64,000 nucleotides of DNA from Xanthomarina gelatinilytica (GTDB lineage Bacteria > Bacteroidota > Bacteroidia > Flavobacteriales > Flavobacteriaceae), in the NCBI RefSeq assembly GCF_000348685.1, contig NZ_ANLA01000004.1, forward strand, positions 837,091 to 901,090, written 5' to 3'. Positions 63,061-64,000 of the stretch are shown here, piece by piece. A model generated the notes under the pieces. The model was not told where the DNA came from and searched no databases. It worked only from the letters and a program-made list of their open reading frames with translations. Position 1 is the first letter of the stretch. Each line of letters begins with the position of its first letter. Made by a program: the position numbers and the translations under genes.

Positions 63061-63711
63061 ATGAATATTAAAATTGCCATAGTAGACGACAATTCGTTTC
63101 TTATAAATGCCGTTAAGGAAAAACTCTCCTTTTTTGAAGATTTAAATTTTAAATTTTCTGCCTTAAATGGTTCCGATTTATTGGTTAAACTGGAAGACAA
63201 CCACAACATAGATTTGATTTTAATGGATATAGAAATGCCAATTTTAAATGGTATAGAAACCACAGAAATCGTTAAACAAAAATATCCTCACATTAAAACA
63301 ATCATGCTCACGGTTTTTGATAACGACGAAAATATTTTCAAGTCCATTAAGGCAGGAGCGGACGGTTATTTGCTAAAAGAGATCAATGCCCAGGATTTGC
63401 ACGATGGCATTTTGGAAACCTTAAATGGAGGTGCAGCCATGAATCCGTCCATTGCATTAAAAACGTTAAAGCTTCTCCGAAACCCTTTAAACATAGAAAA
63501 CCAACAGGAACAGGAAGACATCAAACTAACCGCAAGAGAAATCGAGGTCTTGGAACAATTAAGTAAGGGCTTAAGTTATAATGCCATAGCACAGAATTTG
63601 ATACTCTCTACAGGAACTGTTAGAAAACACATAGAAAACATATACAACAAACTTCAGGTACACAATAAAATAGAAGCCTTACAAAAGGCTAAAAAAAACA
63701 ACTTAATTTAA
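63061..63711 (+). CDS. LuxR/NarL-family response regulator
   Basis: 216 residues: an N-terminal receiver (IKIAIVDDNSFLINAVKEKL) with phospho-acceptor D56 in DLILMDIEMPILNGIE, the switch Thr in TIMLTVFDNDENIFKSIKAGADGYLLKE (the conserved Lys is in LLKE), and a C-terminal LuxR helix-turn-helix (LTAREIEVLEQLSKGLSYNAIAQNLILSTGTVRKHIENIYNKLQVHNKIEAL). It is the partner of the upstream TPR kinase. The dyad before its own gene suggests autoregulation. Confidence 0.95.
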   Translation: MNIKIAIVDDNSFLINAVKEKLSFFEDLNFKFSALNGSDLLVKLEDNHNIDLILMDIEMPILNGIETTEIVKQKYPHIKTIMLTVFDNDENIFKSIKAGADGYLLKEINAQDLHDGILETLNGGAAMNPSIALKTLKLLRNPLNIENQQEQEDIKLTAREIEVLEQLSKGLSYNAIAQNLILSTGTVRKHIENIYNKLQVHNKIEALQKAKKNNLI

Positions 63712-63758
63712 AAAAAAGTGTTTTAAGCTAATTTCCGTTTTTTTGTCTATTTTTAGGA

Positions 63759-63998
63759 ATGCGCAAAATTCTATTAGGAGTCATCATAACACTAACAATA
63801 CTCTTCGCTTTTAAATATTGCGAAGATAAAAAAGATGAAAAAATAGTTCTTCGGGAAAGTTCTGCCTTAATACAAGAACACATTAAAAACGTTGGAAAAC
63901 TAGTTGTTACCGAAGGCCATTTTAGCGAAGTTTTCACATATAAAAATTCTAAAGCAGTTGTAGGCTTCCCCTTTTTAGGACACCTCAAAGTTCGATAA
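63759..63998 (+). CDS. N-terminal part of a DUF4230-like protein, apparently truncated
   Basis: 79 codons. The N-terminus has one membrane helix (MRKILLGVIITLTILFAFKYC) and then VLRESSALIQEHIKNVGKLVVTEGHFSEVFTYKNSK, which fits the beginning of DUF4230 proteins (normally about 200 residues, envelope-anchored, function unknown). After KNSKA the sequence turns to VVGFPFLGHLKVR and stops at TAA 63996. The change happens at TGTAGGC (63959), which looks like the terminal repeat of an IS3-family (IS150-group) element, so the rest of the gene may lie beyond an insertion. Confidence 0.55.
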   Translation: MRKILLGVIITLTILFAFKYCEDKKDEKIVLRESSALIQEHIKNVGKLVVTEGHFSEVFTYKNSKAVVGFPFLGHLKVR

Positions 63999-64000
63999 AT
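63959..64000. mobile_element. possible end of an IS3-family (IS150-group) element
   Basis: TGTAGGCTTCCCC followed by TTTTTAGGACACC has the TGTA tip and GGACA block that are usual for IS150-group terminal repeats, and it begins exactly where the DUF4230-like reading ends. Only 42 bp are visible, so no transposase can be checked. Confidence 0.3.

Overview
The window is low-GC DNA from a member of the Flavobacteriaceae (Bacteroidota). The evidence is the complete gldK-gldL-gldM-gldN block of the type IX secretion/gliding machinery, a separate gldB-gldC pair, an exosortase of the XrtF type, DUF983/GSCFA/HYC_CC_PP family proteins, SusC/TonB-type outer-membrane proteins, and promoters of the Bacteroidota form TTG-N19..22-TAnnTTTG. 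Coding density is high and most genes are core housekeeping genes in flavobacterial synteny.

Layout. 1-2400: end of nadE, gldB-gldC, then aqpZ convergent to them. 2500-7500: a loose group of leftward secreted or outer-membrane proteins, including a DUF2490 gene broken by one in-frame TAG, a HAD-type lipoprotein phosphatase and a DUF4136 protein, with an 895-bp gene-free stretch at 6018-6912. 7600-15400: a leftward cell-shape operon purH-mreB-mreC-mreD-mrdA-rodA, preceded by a GAF/free-Met-sulfoxide-reductase-like gene. 15400-19700: rightward xrtF plus its membrane partner, then a HYC_CC_PP protein, a TonB-dependent receptor and a periplasmic HMA protein, which look like a metal-handling unit. 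19800-20000: a frameshifted small gene. 20700-27650: leftward groS-groL, an operon of sigma-54 activator, lptE, TPR protein and secG, and miaB. 27800-33200: two tandem paralogous membrane proteins, topA and a degenerate arginase-fold protein. 33300-38000: gldKLMN. 38000-42700: FAD oxidoreductase, DUF983, an ABC-F protein, an LRR protein and a CPXCG protein. 42800-43800: initiator tRNA-Met followed by a truncated integrase and a decayed IS3-type transposase. 43800-49400: two outer-membrane proteins, era, a DUF membrane protein, a SIMPL protein and der. 49500-55800: a large TonB-receptor-like barrel protein and a leftward M23 peptidase-MerR-LemA-TPM-TPM set. 56000-64000: alaS with an in-frame repeat insertion, a GSCFA protein, a small lipoprotein, a two-component system (small membrane protein, TPR histidine kinase, LuxR-type regulator) and a truncated DUF4230-like gene whose break may be an IS end.

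The least ordinary signals are these. (1) A 20-bp dyad occurs identically upstream of the small lipoprotein gene and upstream of the response-regulator gene, and is a candidate operator. (2) A sigma-54-type -24/-12 element lies upstream of groS, in a window that also encodes a sigma-54 activator. (3) A tRNA-linked patch of mobile-element debris cannot be seen by ORF length alone. (4) A palindromic repeat has been absorbed in frame into alaS. (5) There are two or three recently broken genes. I found no CRISPR array, no phage and no biosynthetic cluster.
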